Part shown: positions 8,548-16,236 of the stretch, piece after piece | Numbering within the stretch: the first letter of the stretch is position 1 | How the letters are laid out: each line of letters starts with the position of its first letter | Source of the DNA: Colwellia psychrerythraea | GTDB taxonomy: Bacteria; Pseudomonadota; Gammaproteobacteria; Enterobacterales; Alteromonadaceae | Direction: 5' to 3' | NCBI RefSeq assembly: GCF_000764185.1 | Contig: NZ_JQEC01000021.1 | Location: 124,001 to 188,000, forward strand | DNA length: 64,000 nucleotides | Translations under genes and position numbers: made by a program | Notes under the pieces: generated by a model | What the model was told of the DNA's origin: nothing | The model's input: the letters and a program-made list of their open reading frames with translations, nothing else | Databases searched by the model: none

Positions 8548-8641
8548 GCCAATTAAAGTGGACAAATAACAGCTTGGCTTTGTGTTCACTCCGTTCACTA
8601 TTTTAGCCAAGTATTAATTGCCCGTTAAATGGGCGTTAGGT
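8540..8641 (+). repeat. integron attC site 2
   Basis: Left arm TATAAGCCAATTAAAGTGGAC and CAGCTTGGCT pair with the right AGCCAAGTATTAATTGCCC and GTTAAATGGGC. The right core is GTTAGGT. The site overlaps the stop codon of the acetyltransferase gene. Confidence 0.88.
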
Positions 8642-8646
8642 TTCTT

Positions 8647-9192
8647 ATGGAAATAATTCTAATTCGGCATGGAAAGCCAGCTTCGGCAAATAATCCCGTC
8701 TTAAATGCTTTAGAATATACAAAATGGATTCGTCGTTATAACTTCTCAGATGTTTCTAAACAAAGTAGACCTGAGGTAATAAATACTGAGTTAAAGTCGT
8801 GTTACCTAATTTCTAGTCATTTTAATCGTGCGATACATTCAACTGAAATATATACCGGAAGAAAGCCTGATCAAATCTCTTCTTTATTTAAAGAGATGGA
8901 TATCCCAAGATACAAATTGCCATTCAAACTTAAAGCTATGACTTGGGTTTATCTTTGTCGAGCACTTTGGATGCTGGGTTTAAAAGGCACCTTTGAATCA
9001 TATCACTCCGCAAAAATTCGTTCGGAACTCGCCGCAGAAGAATTAATTGAATTGGCTAACGCAAAAGGTAAAGTAGTATTGTTCGGGCATGGGTATATGA
9101 ATTTACATATTCGCAAAGCACTAATCCAAAAAGGTTGGTCTTTGAATTGTAAAAGCAATTCATTTTGGGGGCTTTCAAGCCTTGAAACCTAA
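8647..9192 (+). CDS. cassette gene: histidine phosphatase-like protein
   Basis: 181 residues from the ATG at 8647. An upstream in-frame ATG at 8629 lies inside the attC site and is rejected. The start MEIILIRHGKPA carries the RHG catalytic motif of the histidine phosphatase (phosphoglycerate mutase-like) superfamily. A second histidine in VVLFGHGYMNLHIRKAL (about residues 137-153) matches the family's second active-site His. A phosphatase on a small substrate is likely. No clear attC separates it from the next gene, so the two may share one cassette. Confidence 0.82.
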   Translation: MEIILIRHGKPASANNPVLNALEYTKWIRRYNFSDVSKQSRPEVINTELKSCYLISSHFNRAIHSTEIYTGRKPDQISSLFKEMDIPRYKLPFKLKAMTWVYLCRALWMLGLKGTFESYHSAKIRSELAAEELIELANAKGKVVLFGHGYMNLHIRKALIQKGWSLNCKSNSFWGLSSLET

Positions 9193-9251
9193 AAAGAAAA
9201 TTAAGTATAGTTAATATTCATAAAATTATTAATACAACATTCGGACAAGTC

Positions 9252-9626
9252 ATGAATCAAGAATTAAGTAACAAAGTTAGCTTCATATCAGGGATGGTTA
9301 TTTTCATCATAGCTTTGTCTACTCCTCTAATTTTATTAACTTTAACAAGTGAAATGAATACTCCTACGCTTATGAATTTTGATCTGTATTGGACTTTATT
9401 TATGTCTTTTAGCATGATGTTAATATTAGGTTACTTTTTTAAACCATCTGAAAACCAAACAAATTTAGGGTGTTTTATAGGAATATTTGTATATGCATCT
9501 TTTCATACACAAAACTTAAGTGAAATAATTCATATATACGGTATTAATTCATTTATTCCTTTAATTTTTGCATTGTTTGGTCTTAAAATTGGGATTACAG
9601 CAAGAATAAAATTCAAAGAACAATAA
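9252..9626 (+). CDS. cassette gene: small membrane protein
   Basis: 124 residues with about four hydrophobic segments (near 10-32, 48-62, 70-85 and 95-115) and a basic C-terminus. No family recognised. The gap to the upstream histidine phosphatase gene has no attC, so it may be the second gene of a two-gene cassette, or the attC between them has been lost. Confidence 0.6.
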   Translation: MNQELSNKVSFISGMVIFIIALSTPLILLTLTSEMNTPTLMNFDLYWTLFMSFSMMLILGYFFKPSENQTNLGCFIGIFVYASFHTQNLSEIIHIYGINSFIPLIFALFGLKIGITARIKFKEQ

Positions 9627-9654
9627 GTTTATCAAGTAATATTAATAGTTCTAT

Positions 9655-9738
9655 TTTTGAGTAACACCAATATAACCAGTTACTTGAATGGTAAGATTGC
9701 TGGCTGTTCTCGTTCATTGCTAATAAAGCGTTATGTAC
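9655..9738 (+). repeat. degenerate attC-like site 3
   Basis: Only the right half is recognisable: GCTGGCTGTTCTCG, then TTGCTAATAAAGCGTTATG with right core GTTATGT. The left arm is not a good complement. It occupies the position expected for an attC between two cassette genes. Confidence 0.5.
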
Positions 9739-9763
9739 TCAGCTGAGGAGGTCAGATTTTAGT

Positions 9764-10192
9764 ATGCATATATCATCTCTATTTAAGACTAAAGCAAGTA
9801 AGGCATTATTCTTTTCTCTTTCCCCATTATGGTTTTCACCAATAGCTTTCTGTCTTATGCTTCTTGAGAATGCAACCTCTGTTGGTGGATTTTCTTCAGT
9901 CGGTCGTGGTTGGCTTGTGTTCGGCATATTGATCTTTTGCGTTATTGGGTTACTGTTAGCAGCATTATTTTACTTAATAGTAATTTTCGTTAAAGAACGT
10001 CCTATTAATCAAAACCCTGATAGGTTAAAGATTTACACCTCATTATCAGTATTTCTATTGTACCTTATTGCTTTATCAGGATTTCTTGGTGGGGGGATGG
10101 ATGCATTTAAAGTAACTATTTATATAATAGTTTTGTTAGGTTTATGGGGGTTGGGTAAATACCCAATTAATAAAGTTCGGAACCGTAGATAA
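9764..10192 (+). CDS. cassette gene: small membrane protein
   Basis: 142 residues with four predicted membrane spans (about residues 15-32, 48-74, 87-105 and 112-130) and a basic tail. The start ATG at 9764 follows a GAGGAGG-like element some 14 nt upstream. No homologue recognised. It resembles the previous cassette protein in being a small four-span protein, but the sequences do not obviously match. Confidence 0.6.
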   Translation: MHISSLFKTKASKALFFSLSPLWFSPIAFCLMLLENATSVGGFSSVGRGWLVFGILIFCVIGLLLAALFYLIVIFVKERPINQNPDRLKIYTSLSVFLLYLIALSGFLGGGMDAFKVTIYIIVLLGLWGLGKYPINKVRNRR

Positions 10193-10199
10193 TTAAAAG

Positions 10200-10296
10200 T
10201 AATAAGAAAATTAATCAGGGCAAATAACAGTTGGTTTTTGCTCCTGCGTCGCTTATTTTAACCAACTATTTTTTGCCTCTTAATGAGGCGTTGGAT
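10200..10296 (+). repeat. integron attC site 4
   Basis: Left arm AAATAACAGTTGGT pairs with ACCAACTATTTTTTGCC, and the outer arm includes CTCTTAATGAGGC. The right core is GTTGGAT. Its central part (TTTTGCTC...GTCGCTTAT) closely matches the isolated attC near 46250. Confidence 0.9.
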
Positions 10297-10311
10297 TAAG
10301 GAAGTATAAGT

Positions 10312-10893
10312 ATGAAATCAATTATAGGGATATTGTTATTTTCAGTTGGCTTAACCTGTCAAGCAATAGAGATATCAACAGAAAATTCTGCAAAATATGA
10401 ACTGGAGACAGTTGAATTGTTAAACGCATTGAGGGAAGCACATAATACAAGTAAGTGGGAGTTTACGGATAAAGTTCATATTAAAAGAAAGACAATCCCT
10501 CATAGCCACCCAATATTGACACTGCATACTAGACATACAAGCAGAGAACAAAAAGATCTTCTTCTCTCTACGTATATTCATGAGCAAATCCATTGGCATC
10601 TCGATAACAATGAAAGTAAAATTAATGCTGCAATAGAAGAGTTAAAGACTGTTTTTAAAAATGTCCCCGTTGGTTACCCTGAAGGTGCTAGAGATGAATA
10701 TTCAACATATCAGCACCTAATCGTTTGTTATTTAGAGCTAGAAGCAATTACAGAGCTTTTAAGCCAAAGCCGCGTTAATTCAGTTTCTAAATTCTGGAAA
10801 AGTGATCATTACACTTGGATTTATAAACAAATAGAACAAGAAAAAGAAACACTTAAAAATATAGTAGAAAAGTATGGCTTAAAAATCGTATAA
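10312..10893 (+). CDS. cassette gene: exported protein with HExxH motif
   Basis: 193 residues with a Sec signal peptide (cleavage near residue 18, TCQA-IE). HEQIHWH at residues 90-96 fits the zinc-metallopeptidase HExxH pattern. A third ligand could be the Glu of YLELEAITELL near residue 142. A periplasmic or secreted metallopeptidase or similar zinc protein is plausible, but the family is not recognised and the motif is short. A GGAAG ribosome-binding site precedes the ATG. Confidence 0.62.
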   Translation: MKSIIGILLFSVGLTCQAIEISTENSAKYELETVELLNALREAHNTSKWEFTDKVHIKRKTIPHSHPILTLHTRHTSREQKDLLLSTYIHEQIHWHLDNNESKINAAIEELKTVFKNVPVGYPEGARDEYSTYQHLIVCYLELEAITELLSQSRVNSVSKFWKSDHYTWIYKQIEQEKETLKNIVEKYGLKIV

Positions 10894-10915
10894 GTCATTC
10901 AAGCAGGACTTTTAA
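10886..10915 (+). repeat. truncated attC left arm
   Basis: GTCATTCAAGCAGGAC matches the left arm seen at 13650 (GGCATTCAAGCAGGAC), then breaks off after a few bases. It is probably a deleted attC between the HExxH gene and the next small gene. Confidence 0.5.
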
Positions 10916-10940
10916 TGGGCTATAGCAGTATTAGTTCTAT

Positions 10941-11132
10941 ATGGAGTTTGTATCATGGATAGAGAGTACAAAAAGTAAAATGAAATCTCCAAGTCTACTT
11001 GAGCAATTATTACCTACTGAAATGGGATTAATGCAATCTCTAGGTGAATCTAAAACTTTAATAATAATGTTGGTGTTTTTTTTAACTTTATTTGGTGGGC
11101 TAGGGTGGTTTTTATTAAAAATGTCAACCTAG
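10941..11132 (+). CDS. cassette gene: small single-span membrane protein
   Basis: 63 residues ending in a strong membrane segment (LIIMLVFFLTLFGGLGWFLL, residues about 39-58), so C-tail anchored. The soluble part has no motif. No strong ribosome-binding site is present. It sits between a truncated attC and a complete one, which supports a cassette origin. Confidence 0.5.
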   Translation: MEFVSWIESTKSKMKSPSLLEQLLPTEMGLMQSLGESKTLIIMLVFFLTLFGGLGWFLLKMST

Positions 11133-11151
11133 AGGCTCGTGGTATAAACTG

Positions 11152-11246
11152 CTATAAGCTAATTAATAAGAACAAAAAACAATTGGTTTTTTTTACTTCG
11201 TTTCACATTTTAGCAACCATTAATCAGCCTGTTATTTAGGCGATAT
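11152..11246 (+). repeat. integron attC site 5 (right core altered)
   Basis: Left arm TAATTAATAAGAACAAAAAAC and AATTGGTT pair with AACCATTAATCAGCCTG. The right core reads GATATCC instead of GTT-, so the crossover dinucleotide region is mutated and the site may be inactive. Confidence 0.75.
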
Positions 11247-11272
11247 CCGTTCAGTCACATGGAGTAGTACAC

Positions 11273-11578
11273 TTGATCACTTGTTATCTAAATTATGTAA
11301 TCGATCCATATAAAACTAAAGAATTTGAACATTACGCTAAGCTTTGGATCCCATTAGTAAATAAGTTTGGCGGCAATCATCACGGATATTTTTTACCATC
11401 TGAAGGCGCTAATAATAAGGCTTTAGCATTGTTTTCGTTTTCAAGCCTAGCTGCATATGAAGAATATCGAACGAAATCGCTTTCAGACTCAGAATGTATT
11501 AGCGCATTTAAATATGCTGAAGATACTAAATGTATTTTGAGTTACGAGCGTAGTTTCTTTCGTCCAGTTCTAGAGTAA
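11273..11578 (+). CDS. cassette gene: NIPSNAP-family protein
   Basis: 101 residues, full length for a bacterial NIPSNAP protein. Conserved features are ITCYLNYVIDPYKTKEFE, then FGGNHHGYFLPSEGANNKALALFSF, and SYERSFFRPV at the end. It is a dimeric alpha-beta barrel whose biochemical role is not established. The start is TTG at 11273 with GGAG nine bases upstream. Confidence 0.9.
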   Translation: MITCYLNYVIDPYKTKEFEHYAKLWIPLVNKFGGNHHGYFLPSEGANNKALALFSFSSLAAYEEYRTKSLSDSECISAFKYAEDTKCILSYERSFFRPVLE

Positions 11579-11579
11579 G

Positions 11580-11678
11580 CGTATAAGCAGTTAAATCAGG
11601 ACAAAAAACAGTTTGCTGTTTTCTAGTGCCTCAACATTTTGGTAAACAATTTTGAGCCCATTAACGAGGGCGTTAGAG
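11580..11678 (+). repeat. integron attC site 6
   Basis: Left arm TATAAGCAGTTAAATCAGGAC and AACAGTTTGCTG pair with GGTAAACAATTTTGAGCCC. The right core is GTTAGAG. Confidence 0.85.
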
Positions 11679-11687
11679 GTAAACGGT

Positions 11688-12077
11688 GTGGACTATACAG
11701 TTTGGCAGTTGATTATCGTTATGATTTCATTTGGAATGGTGTTACTAAGTGTTTTGTGTATCATTTTTCCTCAAAAGCTAATCCTTGGAATGCCGCACCT
11801 CGTAAACTCAAAACTGGCAAGATATAGTGATATTGTAATTAGAATGTTTTTAGGGATTTCATTAGTATTGTCAGCAGAGGCTGCACTAATTCCATTAATA
11901 TTTACTATTTTTGGTTACCTTTCTATGGCAGCAGCATTAGCAATACCTGTTTTGGGTACCAGTAAAGTAGAATTCATAATCAAATATATAACTGCTCTTT
12001 TACCTGTTTGGACTGTAAGATTAGTTTGTGCGTTTAGTGTATTTCTATTTGTTTTTCTAATTTATAATATTGGGTGA
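11688..12077 (+). CDS. cassette gene: small integral membrane protein
   Basis: 129 residues from a GTG at 11688, which has GAGGT seven bases upstream. The longer frame starting with TTG at 11652 would begin inside the attC and is rejected. Four hydrophobic spans (about residues 5-27, 45-65, 68-88 and 105-126). It looks like a compact four-helix membrane protein; no family recognised. Confidence 0.6.
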   Translation: MDYTVWQLIIVMISFGMVLLSVLCIIFPQKLILGMPHLVNSKLARYSDIVIRMFLGISLVLSAEAALIPLIFTIFGYLSMAAALAIPVLGTSKVEFIIKYITALLPVWTVRLVCAFSVFLFVFLIYNIG

Positions 12078-12085
12078 ATTTTCCT

Positions 12086-12181
12086 CTATAAGGCGTTCAA
12101 ACGGACAAATAACAGCTGGCTGTTGTTCGTGCCCCACACATTTTTGCCAGCTATTATTTGCCGCTTAACGTGGTGTTATGT
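12086..12181 (+). repeat. integron attC site 7
   Basis: Left arm AGGCGTTCAAACGGAC and AACAGCTGGC pair with GCCAGCTATTATTTGCC and GCTTAACGTGGTGTTAT. The right core is GTTATGT. This is one of the cleanest sites in the array. Confidence 0.92.
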
Positions 12182-12200
12182 TATTCGAGAGGGTTGAAAA

Positions 12201-12506
12201 TTGATTCCATATTTATTAAGCGGGCTTTCAATATTAATTGCAGGTGGGATACATTGGAAATTACCTAATTCTTTTTGGAAAGCATCATTTCTTTCCACTG
12301 TAGCAATTGTAGTGTTATCGCTTCTATTCATATTTGTCTTTCAATCAAACTATTTGGGTTTGGATGAAAGGACGCTTGAAAATGGTAACATGGGTGGCGC
12401 CGTTCTTCTGGTCTCAGGACTAGTATCATTTTTTGGCTTACTAATATCCGTTTTGGTTGGTTATTTTTTAAAAGCAATTAGGCCGTCAGGCATAGAACAT
12501 AACTAA
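12201..12506 (+). CDS. cassette gene: small membrane protein
   Basis: 101 residues with a TTG start at 12201 preceded by GAGAGGG. Three hydrophobic spans (about residues 3-17, 26-46 and 66-92). The stop codon lies inside the next attC. No family recognised. Confidence 0.58.
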   Translation: MIPYLLSGLSILIAGGIHWKLPNSFWKASFLSTVAIVVLSLLFIFVFQSNYLGLDERTLENGNMGGAVLLVSGLVSFFGLLISVLVGYFLKAIRPSGIEHN

Positions 12507-12598
12507 CCAATAACGTAGGACTAAGAGCCGTTGGCTTTTGTTCCTGCATGGCTTATTTAGCCAACAATATTTAAGCCATTAACCGGACGTTGGTTAGT
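12502..12598 (+). repeat. integron attC site 8
   Basis: ACTAACCAA at the left end is the exact complement of TTGGTTAGT at the right end. The inner arms AGAGCCGTTGGCT and AGCCAACAATATTTAAGCC pair. The right core is GTTGGTT. Confidence 0.9.
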
Positions 12599-12627
12599 CA
12601 GTTTCAGCTACATAAAAGGATTTTTCG

Positions 12628-12858
12628 GTGTTTAAAGTTATTATTATTTTGTCACTAATGTTAGGTGGTTGTGCTTCAAGCTCTAACTTGAATAAACTAT
12701 CAGATAACAGCGCTAAAACTGCTCGTTATAATGAATCTATTGGTCAACCTCAAGCAGCACAAAGAGAATATAAATTAGCAGCTAAATATAAAAAGCAATC
12801 CCAAGAGAGTGAAGCTATTTTAATTGATATATTATGGTCTCTAATAACGGATAATTAA
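12628..12858 (+). CDS. cassette gene: small lipoprotein
   Basis: 76 residues, GTG start at 12628 with AAGGA upstream. The signal ends in a lipobox LGGC (Cys15), so lipidation and membrane anchoring are predicted; the residues after Cys (ASSS) do not suggest inner-membrane retention. The mature part is Gln/Lys/Ala-rich and helical. Function unknown. Confidence 0.68.
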   Translation: MFKVIIILSLMLGGCASSSNLNKLSDNSAKTARYNESIGQPQAAQREYKLAAKYKKQSQESEAILIDILWSLITDN

Positions 12859-12859
12859 A

Positions 12860-12960
12860 CACACAATAAGCTGTTTCAACAGGACAAAAAAACAGTGGCT
12901 GTTTTTCGTTTCTTAACATTATAAGCAATAATTTTGGGCGCTTAGCAAGGCGTTTGTTGA
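12860..12960 (+). repeat. integron attC site 9
   Basis: Left arm CTGTTTCAACAGGAC and AACAGTGGCTG pair imperfectly with the right AAGCAATAATTTTGGGCG and CTTAGCAAGGCG. The right core is GTTTGTT. Confidence 0.82.
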
Positions 12961-12988
12961 TTTCAAGTACTTGGAGTACGAGTTTTCT

Positions 12989-13642
12989 ATGGATATTAAT
13001 ATTCTAATCGTTTTTGGCGTTGTTAGTTGGTTAGTATTTTTTTTCTATAATCGGCATAAAAAAAGAAAAGCGTTTATAGGGGATTTTGAGTTTCCAGTGT
13101 CCATAAAGAAAGGAATTAACACCACTTATCCGCATTTGAATAATGAGGAGCTTGAGTTAGTTATTGATACTTTAAGGTCCTTCTTTCTTATATCGTACAA
13201 AGCTAAATTAAAGCCTGTTGCGATGCCTAGCCAAGTTGTAGACGTAGCTTGGCATCAGTTCATTCTATTCACAAAAAATTATGAAATGTTCTGTAAAAAA
13301 GGAATTGGTAGGTTCTTACATCATACGCCAACAGAAGCTATGAAATCTAAGACAACGGCGCAAGAGGGTATTAAAAGGGCTTGGAGATTGGCGTGTCACT
13401 TAGAACATATTAACCCCAAATCACCTAGTCGCCTTCCTATGTTGTTTGATATAGATACTAAATTAAACATAGAAGATGGTTTTTATTATTCGAAGAACTG
13501 TAAAGATAGAAGCTCTCCAAACTATGGAAAAAATTATTGTGCTAGCCATATAGGTTGCTCTTCAGGTTGTGGTGGGTCATCAGGTGATTCAACAAGTAGC
13601 TGTGGCGGTAGCTGCGGAAGTAGTTGTGGTGGTGGTGATTAA
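12989..13642 (+). CDS. cassette gene: GRDP-like protein with Cys/Gly/Ser-rich tail
   Basis: 217 residues from ATG 12989; a TTG start at 12971 is possible. One N-terminal membrane segment (ILIVFGVVSWLVFFFY). The middle (about residues 65-115) has MPSQVVDVAWHQFILFT, then FCKKGIGRFLHHTP, the WHxFIL...HHxP pattern of the glycine-rich-domain (GRDP/DUF1399-like) proteins. The C-terminus (from about residue 180) is a low-complexity Cys, Gly and Ser run with about ten cysteines, as in some secreted or metal-binding tails. It is the last gene of the array; its attC is cut off. Confidence 0.72.
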   Translation: MDINILIVFGVVSWLVFFFYNRHKKRKAFIGDFEFPVSIKKGINTTYPHLNNEELELVIDTLRSFFLISYKAKLKPVAMPSQVVDVAWHQFILFTKNYEMFCKKGIGRFLHHTPTEAMKSKTTAQEGIKRAWRLACHLEHINPKSPSRLPMLFDIDTKLNIEDGFYYSKNCKDRSSPNYGKNYCASHIGCSSGCGGSSGDSTSSCGGSCGSSCGGGD

Positions 13643-13643
13643 C

Positions 13644-13690
13644 ATAAGGCATTCAAGCAGGACAAATAACAGTTGGCTGTTAAGTCAAGC
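13644..13690 (+). repeat. truncated attC site at the array end
   Basis: The left arm is intact (CATAAGGCATTCAAGCAGGAC, then AAATAACAGTTGGCTGTT), but the following bases do not contain the matching right arm. The array therefore ends by truncation about 145 nt before the tRNA-Pro gene. Confidence 0.7.
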
Positions 13691-13797
13691 ACTGGTAGAG
13701 GTGAGCTATTAATGCAGGCTAAAGCATTGGCTAGTAGGGTGGTGGTTAAAACCCTTATAATTTTAGGTGTTAGTTATTATTAGTGACGTTCAGGCAT

Positions 13798-13827
13798 AAA
13801 AAAAGACGTCTTAGGACGTCTTTTTTT
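13798..13827 (-). terminator. terminator of tRNA-Pro
   Basis: AAAAAAAGACGTC-TTAG-GACGTCTTTTTTT is a perfect hairpin with A- and T-runs on both sides, so it can stop transcription in both directions. It lies 7 nt after the 3' end of the tRNA gene. Confidence 0.88.
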
Positions 13828-13834
13828 ATATATA

Positions 13835-13911
13835 TGGTCGGAGTAGCAAGATTCGAACTTGCGACCTCACGTCCCCCAGACGCGCGCGCTACCAAGCTGC
13901 GCTATACCCCG
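13835..13911 (-). tRNA. tRNA-Pro (anticodon GGG)
   Basis: Read on the minus strand, the 77-nt sequence folds as a cloverleaf: acceptor CGGGGTA/TACTCCG, D-arm GCGC...GCGC, anticodon arm CGCGT-CTGGGGG-ACGTG with GGG at positions 34-36, T-arm GCAAG-TTCGAAT-CTTGC, and an encoded CCA end. The three-base anticodon fits proline CCC/CCU codons. Confidence 0.95.
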
Positions 13912-14084
13912 ACAAGGTAAACTCTAGGGCTTAACGAGTTTACCGACTGTATATTAATGATTTATCAAGGTATTGCAATGCTAATTCAGTGAATAGTTAA
14001 CCGTGAATGATTAAACGGTTAACTATTAGTCGATATTAAACAATTATTGCTCATTTTACTCAGTGTTAGTTAAATATAAGCTGC

Positions 14085-15839
14085 TTATGGCTTTTCTTGC
14101 TGGGTAAACTTCTTGATAAAGTGCACTCCATCAATCATCAGTGGAAATTCAGCATTTACAGTTATTGGCGCAGAAAACTGTCGTGAGTAGCTTTGGAAGT
14201 TACCATTTTGATCAACAAAAACTGATTTATCTTTATCAAAGATAATAATGCCTTTATCGGTAGTATTAGCAATAACTCTGTCTCTGTTTAATGTCGCTAA
14301 ATCACTGCCATTACTGTTAGCTGTAACATTACAGCCAAGCCATTGCTTCATTACTGTCGGCTGTAAATCCATATTACTGGTATTAAAAGTTATATCTTTG
14401 TGATTTATTTTATCAAGTTGAGGATAAATGAATAATGCCGGTTTGGTATTTAAGCGTGTTTCATTACTTTGGTTACCGATAGAGCTAATCCAAATAATAT
14501 CTTTTTGTGCTTTTTGTTTCTGCGCTAATAATAAAGCATCAACAAACAATTCAAATTGATATTGGTTATTGTTCTTAACTGCTTTTTTAGCATTCATGGC
14601 ATGACTATTTTTAAAATAAATAATATGCAAACCAGGTTGTTTATTATTTAATTTTTCAGCAAATAATAAGCTTGAAACATTGAGCAGTTCTGTTTTTTTA
14701 CTAAATAAGGCTTCAAACCAACGCGGTTCAATAACAGCGATATCTTCATTCTCATCTTGCTTGGCCGTAGCAGAAAACTCATCAGAGATAATGGTTAAAC
14801 TCGTTGCTAGGGCTTGTTGGTCTATACGTTGGAACAATAACGGTTTAGTGCCTTGCTTTAATATATCTTGCTGGTAAATGTTCGGTAGTGAATAAAGTAG
14901 ATTAAACCAAGCGTCATCATTAAGACCAGTATCAATATTATTGGTTAAATGTAAGCTAGTTACACTTGCTCTGCGAATAAATTGATTAAGCTGACTAATA
15001 GAAATTTGTTGCTCGGTCAGTATTAAAAATACCGAGTTGCTTGGTGTTTTGTTTACTTGTTCAATTGGGCAAAGCTCAGTAGTAATAGTCGGGTAATTTG
15101 GAATTGCATGACTAAATGATAACGGGCTATTTTTTCGCTCTATATAATCTTCAGTGTTAAATAAACCGTATTTAGTTAACAATGTTTTTGCTGTTGCTGG
15201 GTAAGACAAAGGTAGAACAGTGTCTTGTCGTAAAATATCATACTCAAGATTTGCATCAGCCCAAATATGACTTACATGACTAAAAAAGAATGATACAACT
15301 AAAGCAAAAATTACAAAACGCGCAAAAATAGTTTTTTGTAATTGCTTTAAGTGTTTCCAAGCATAATTACTTACCGTAAATTCAAATGCTAAAATAACAA
15401 TTGCCACAGCACCACTGATAGTCAAGAACAGACTATTTGTTTTAGCTATGTCTTGTAGCAGACTAATAATTTGTGTGCTTGATGAGGCGTTAAGGTGATA
15501 ACCCAAGCGACTGTAGATAAAGGCATCTAACACCAGTAGGAATAAACCAATAGCAAAAATGATAGAGCCAATGGTCCTAATAAACTTTGTATGCGGTAGT
15601 ATCAGTGTTAAAGGAAATAACACCAAAACAAAACTCATAAAGGTTAAAAACGCAATATGACTCACCCAAGTAGTTACTAAGTAGATCTGACCAAAGAGAG
15701 TTGTAGGTGCAGTATCACTAAATAAATAGTAAGAGGATAGGGCAATTGCTGCTAAAATATTGAAAAACGTGAACCAATGGCTCCAACTGATCAAATGTAA
15801 TAGTTTTTTGCTGTAGCTTTTTGTATCAAAAGAAACCAT
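14085..15839 (-). CDS. lapC: LapC/YejM (PbgA) inner-membrane regulator of LPS synthesis
   Basis: 584 residues, close to the 586 of E. coli YejM. The N-terminal DUF3413-type part has five membrane spans (roughly residues 20-200), followed by a periplasmic sulfatase-like domain. In E. coli this protein senses periplasmic LPS and, with LapB (YciM), controls FtsH degradation of LpxC. The sulfatase fold has no activity in E. coli, and I cannot see a complete metal site here. It lies downstream of yejL and divergent from yejK, the same order as in E. coli, which makes the assignment firm. Confidence 0.92.
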   Translation of the reverse strand: MVSFDTKSYSKKLLHLISWSHWFTFFNILAAIALSSYYLFSDTAPTTLFGQIYLVTTWVSHIAFLTFMSFVLVLFPLTLILPHTKFIRTIGSIIFAIGLFLLVLDAFIYSRLGYHLNASSSTQIISLLQDIAKTNSLFLTISGAVAIVILAFEFTVSNYAWKHLKQLQKTIFARFVIFALVVSFFFSHVSHIWADANLEYDILRQDTVLPLSYPATAKTLLTKYGLFNTEDYIERKNSPLSFSHAIPNYPTITTELCPIEQVNKTPSNSVFLILTEQQISISQLNQFIRRASVTSLHLTNNIDTGLNDDAWFNLLYSLPNIYQQDILKQGTKPLLFQRIDQQALATSLTIISDEFSATAKQDENEDIAVIEPRWFEALFSKKTELLNVSSLLFAEKLNNKQPGLHIIYFKNSHAMNAKKAVKNNNQYQFELFVDALLLAQKQKAQKDIIWISSIGNQSNETRLNTKPALFIYPQLDKINHKDITFNTSNMDLQPTVMKQWLGCNVTANSNGSDLATLNRDRVIANTTDKGIIIFDKDKSVFVDQNGNFQSYSRQFSAPITVNAEFPLMIDGVHFIKKFTQQEKP

Positions 15840-15883
15840 TGATAATCATTCTTCTTTTTGCAGGTGAAATTAATTAAAAGAGT

Positions 15884-16147
15884 TTACACAGATTTTTTTA
15901 AGGCGCGGGTAAAGTTGTCGACAACCGCGGTACGTTTGCTTTCAGGTACTTGGCTGATAACGTGAGTAACCGCATTACCTAAGCACATTAAGCCTAAATC
16001 AGGGGTTGCTTCTTCTTTTATCAGTACATCAAGTAAGTCTTGGATAATTTTTTCTACACGTTCGTTCGAATATTTAGATACAATAGGCATAATAAGTGTT
16101 TTCGTTAATGATAAATTTAATTTCTCTAGTTTATCAAATGCCTGCAC
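15884..16147 (-). CDS. yejL: YejL-family protein (DUF1414)
   Basis: 87 residues, slightly longer than E. coli YejL (75). It has the characteristic [34 protein letters not shown] sequence spread over residues about 25-58. All-helical; function unknown in any organism. It precedes lapC in an apparent operon, 44 nt apart. Confidence 0.9.
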   Translation of the reverse strand: MQAFDKLEKLNLSLTKTLIMPIVSKYSNERVEKIIQDLLDVLIKEEATPDLGLMCLGNAVTHVISQVPESKRTAVVDNFTRALKKSV

Positions 16148-16236
16148 AATTTAATATATGACAACAATAAAAAGAACAATCGTTGCAGCACATAACACCC
16201 ACATTAACTTACATTAGTAACTGAACATAAAATCCT

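Noticed and set aside
11652..11687. TTG start inside the attC for the membrane protein gene
   Set aside because: The GTG at 11688 has a good ribosome-binding site and leaves the attC intact.
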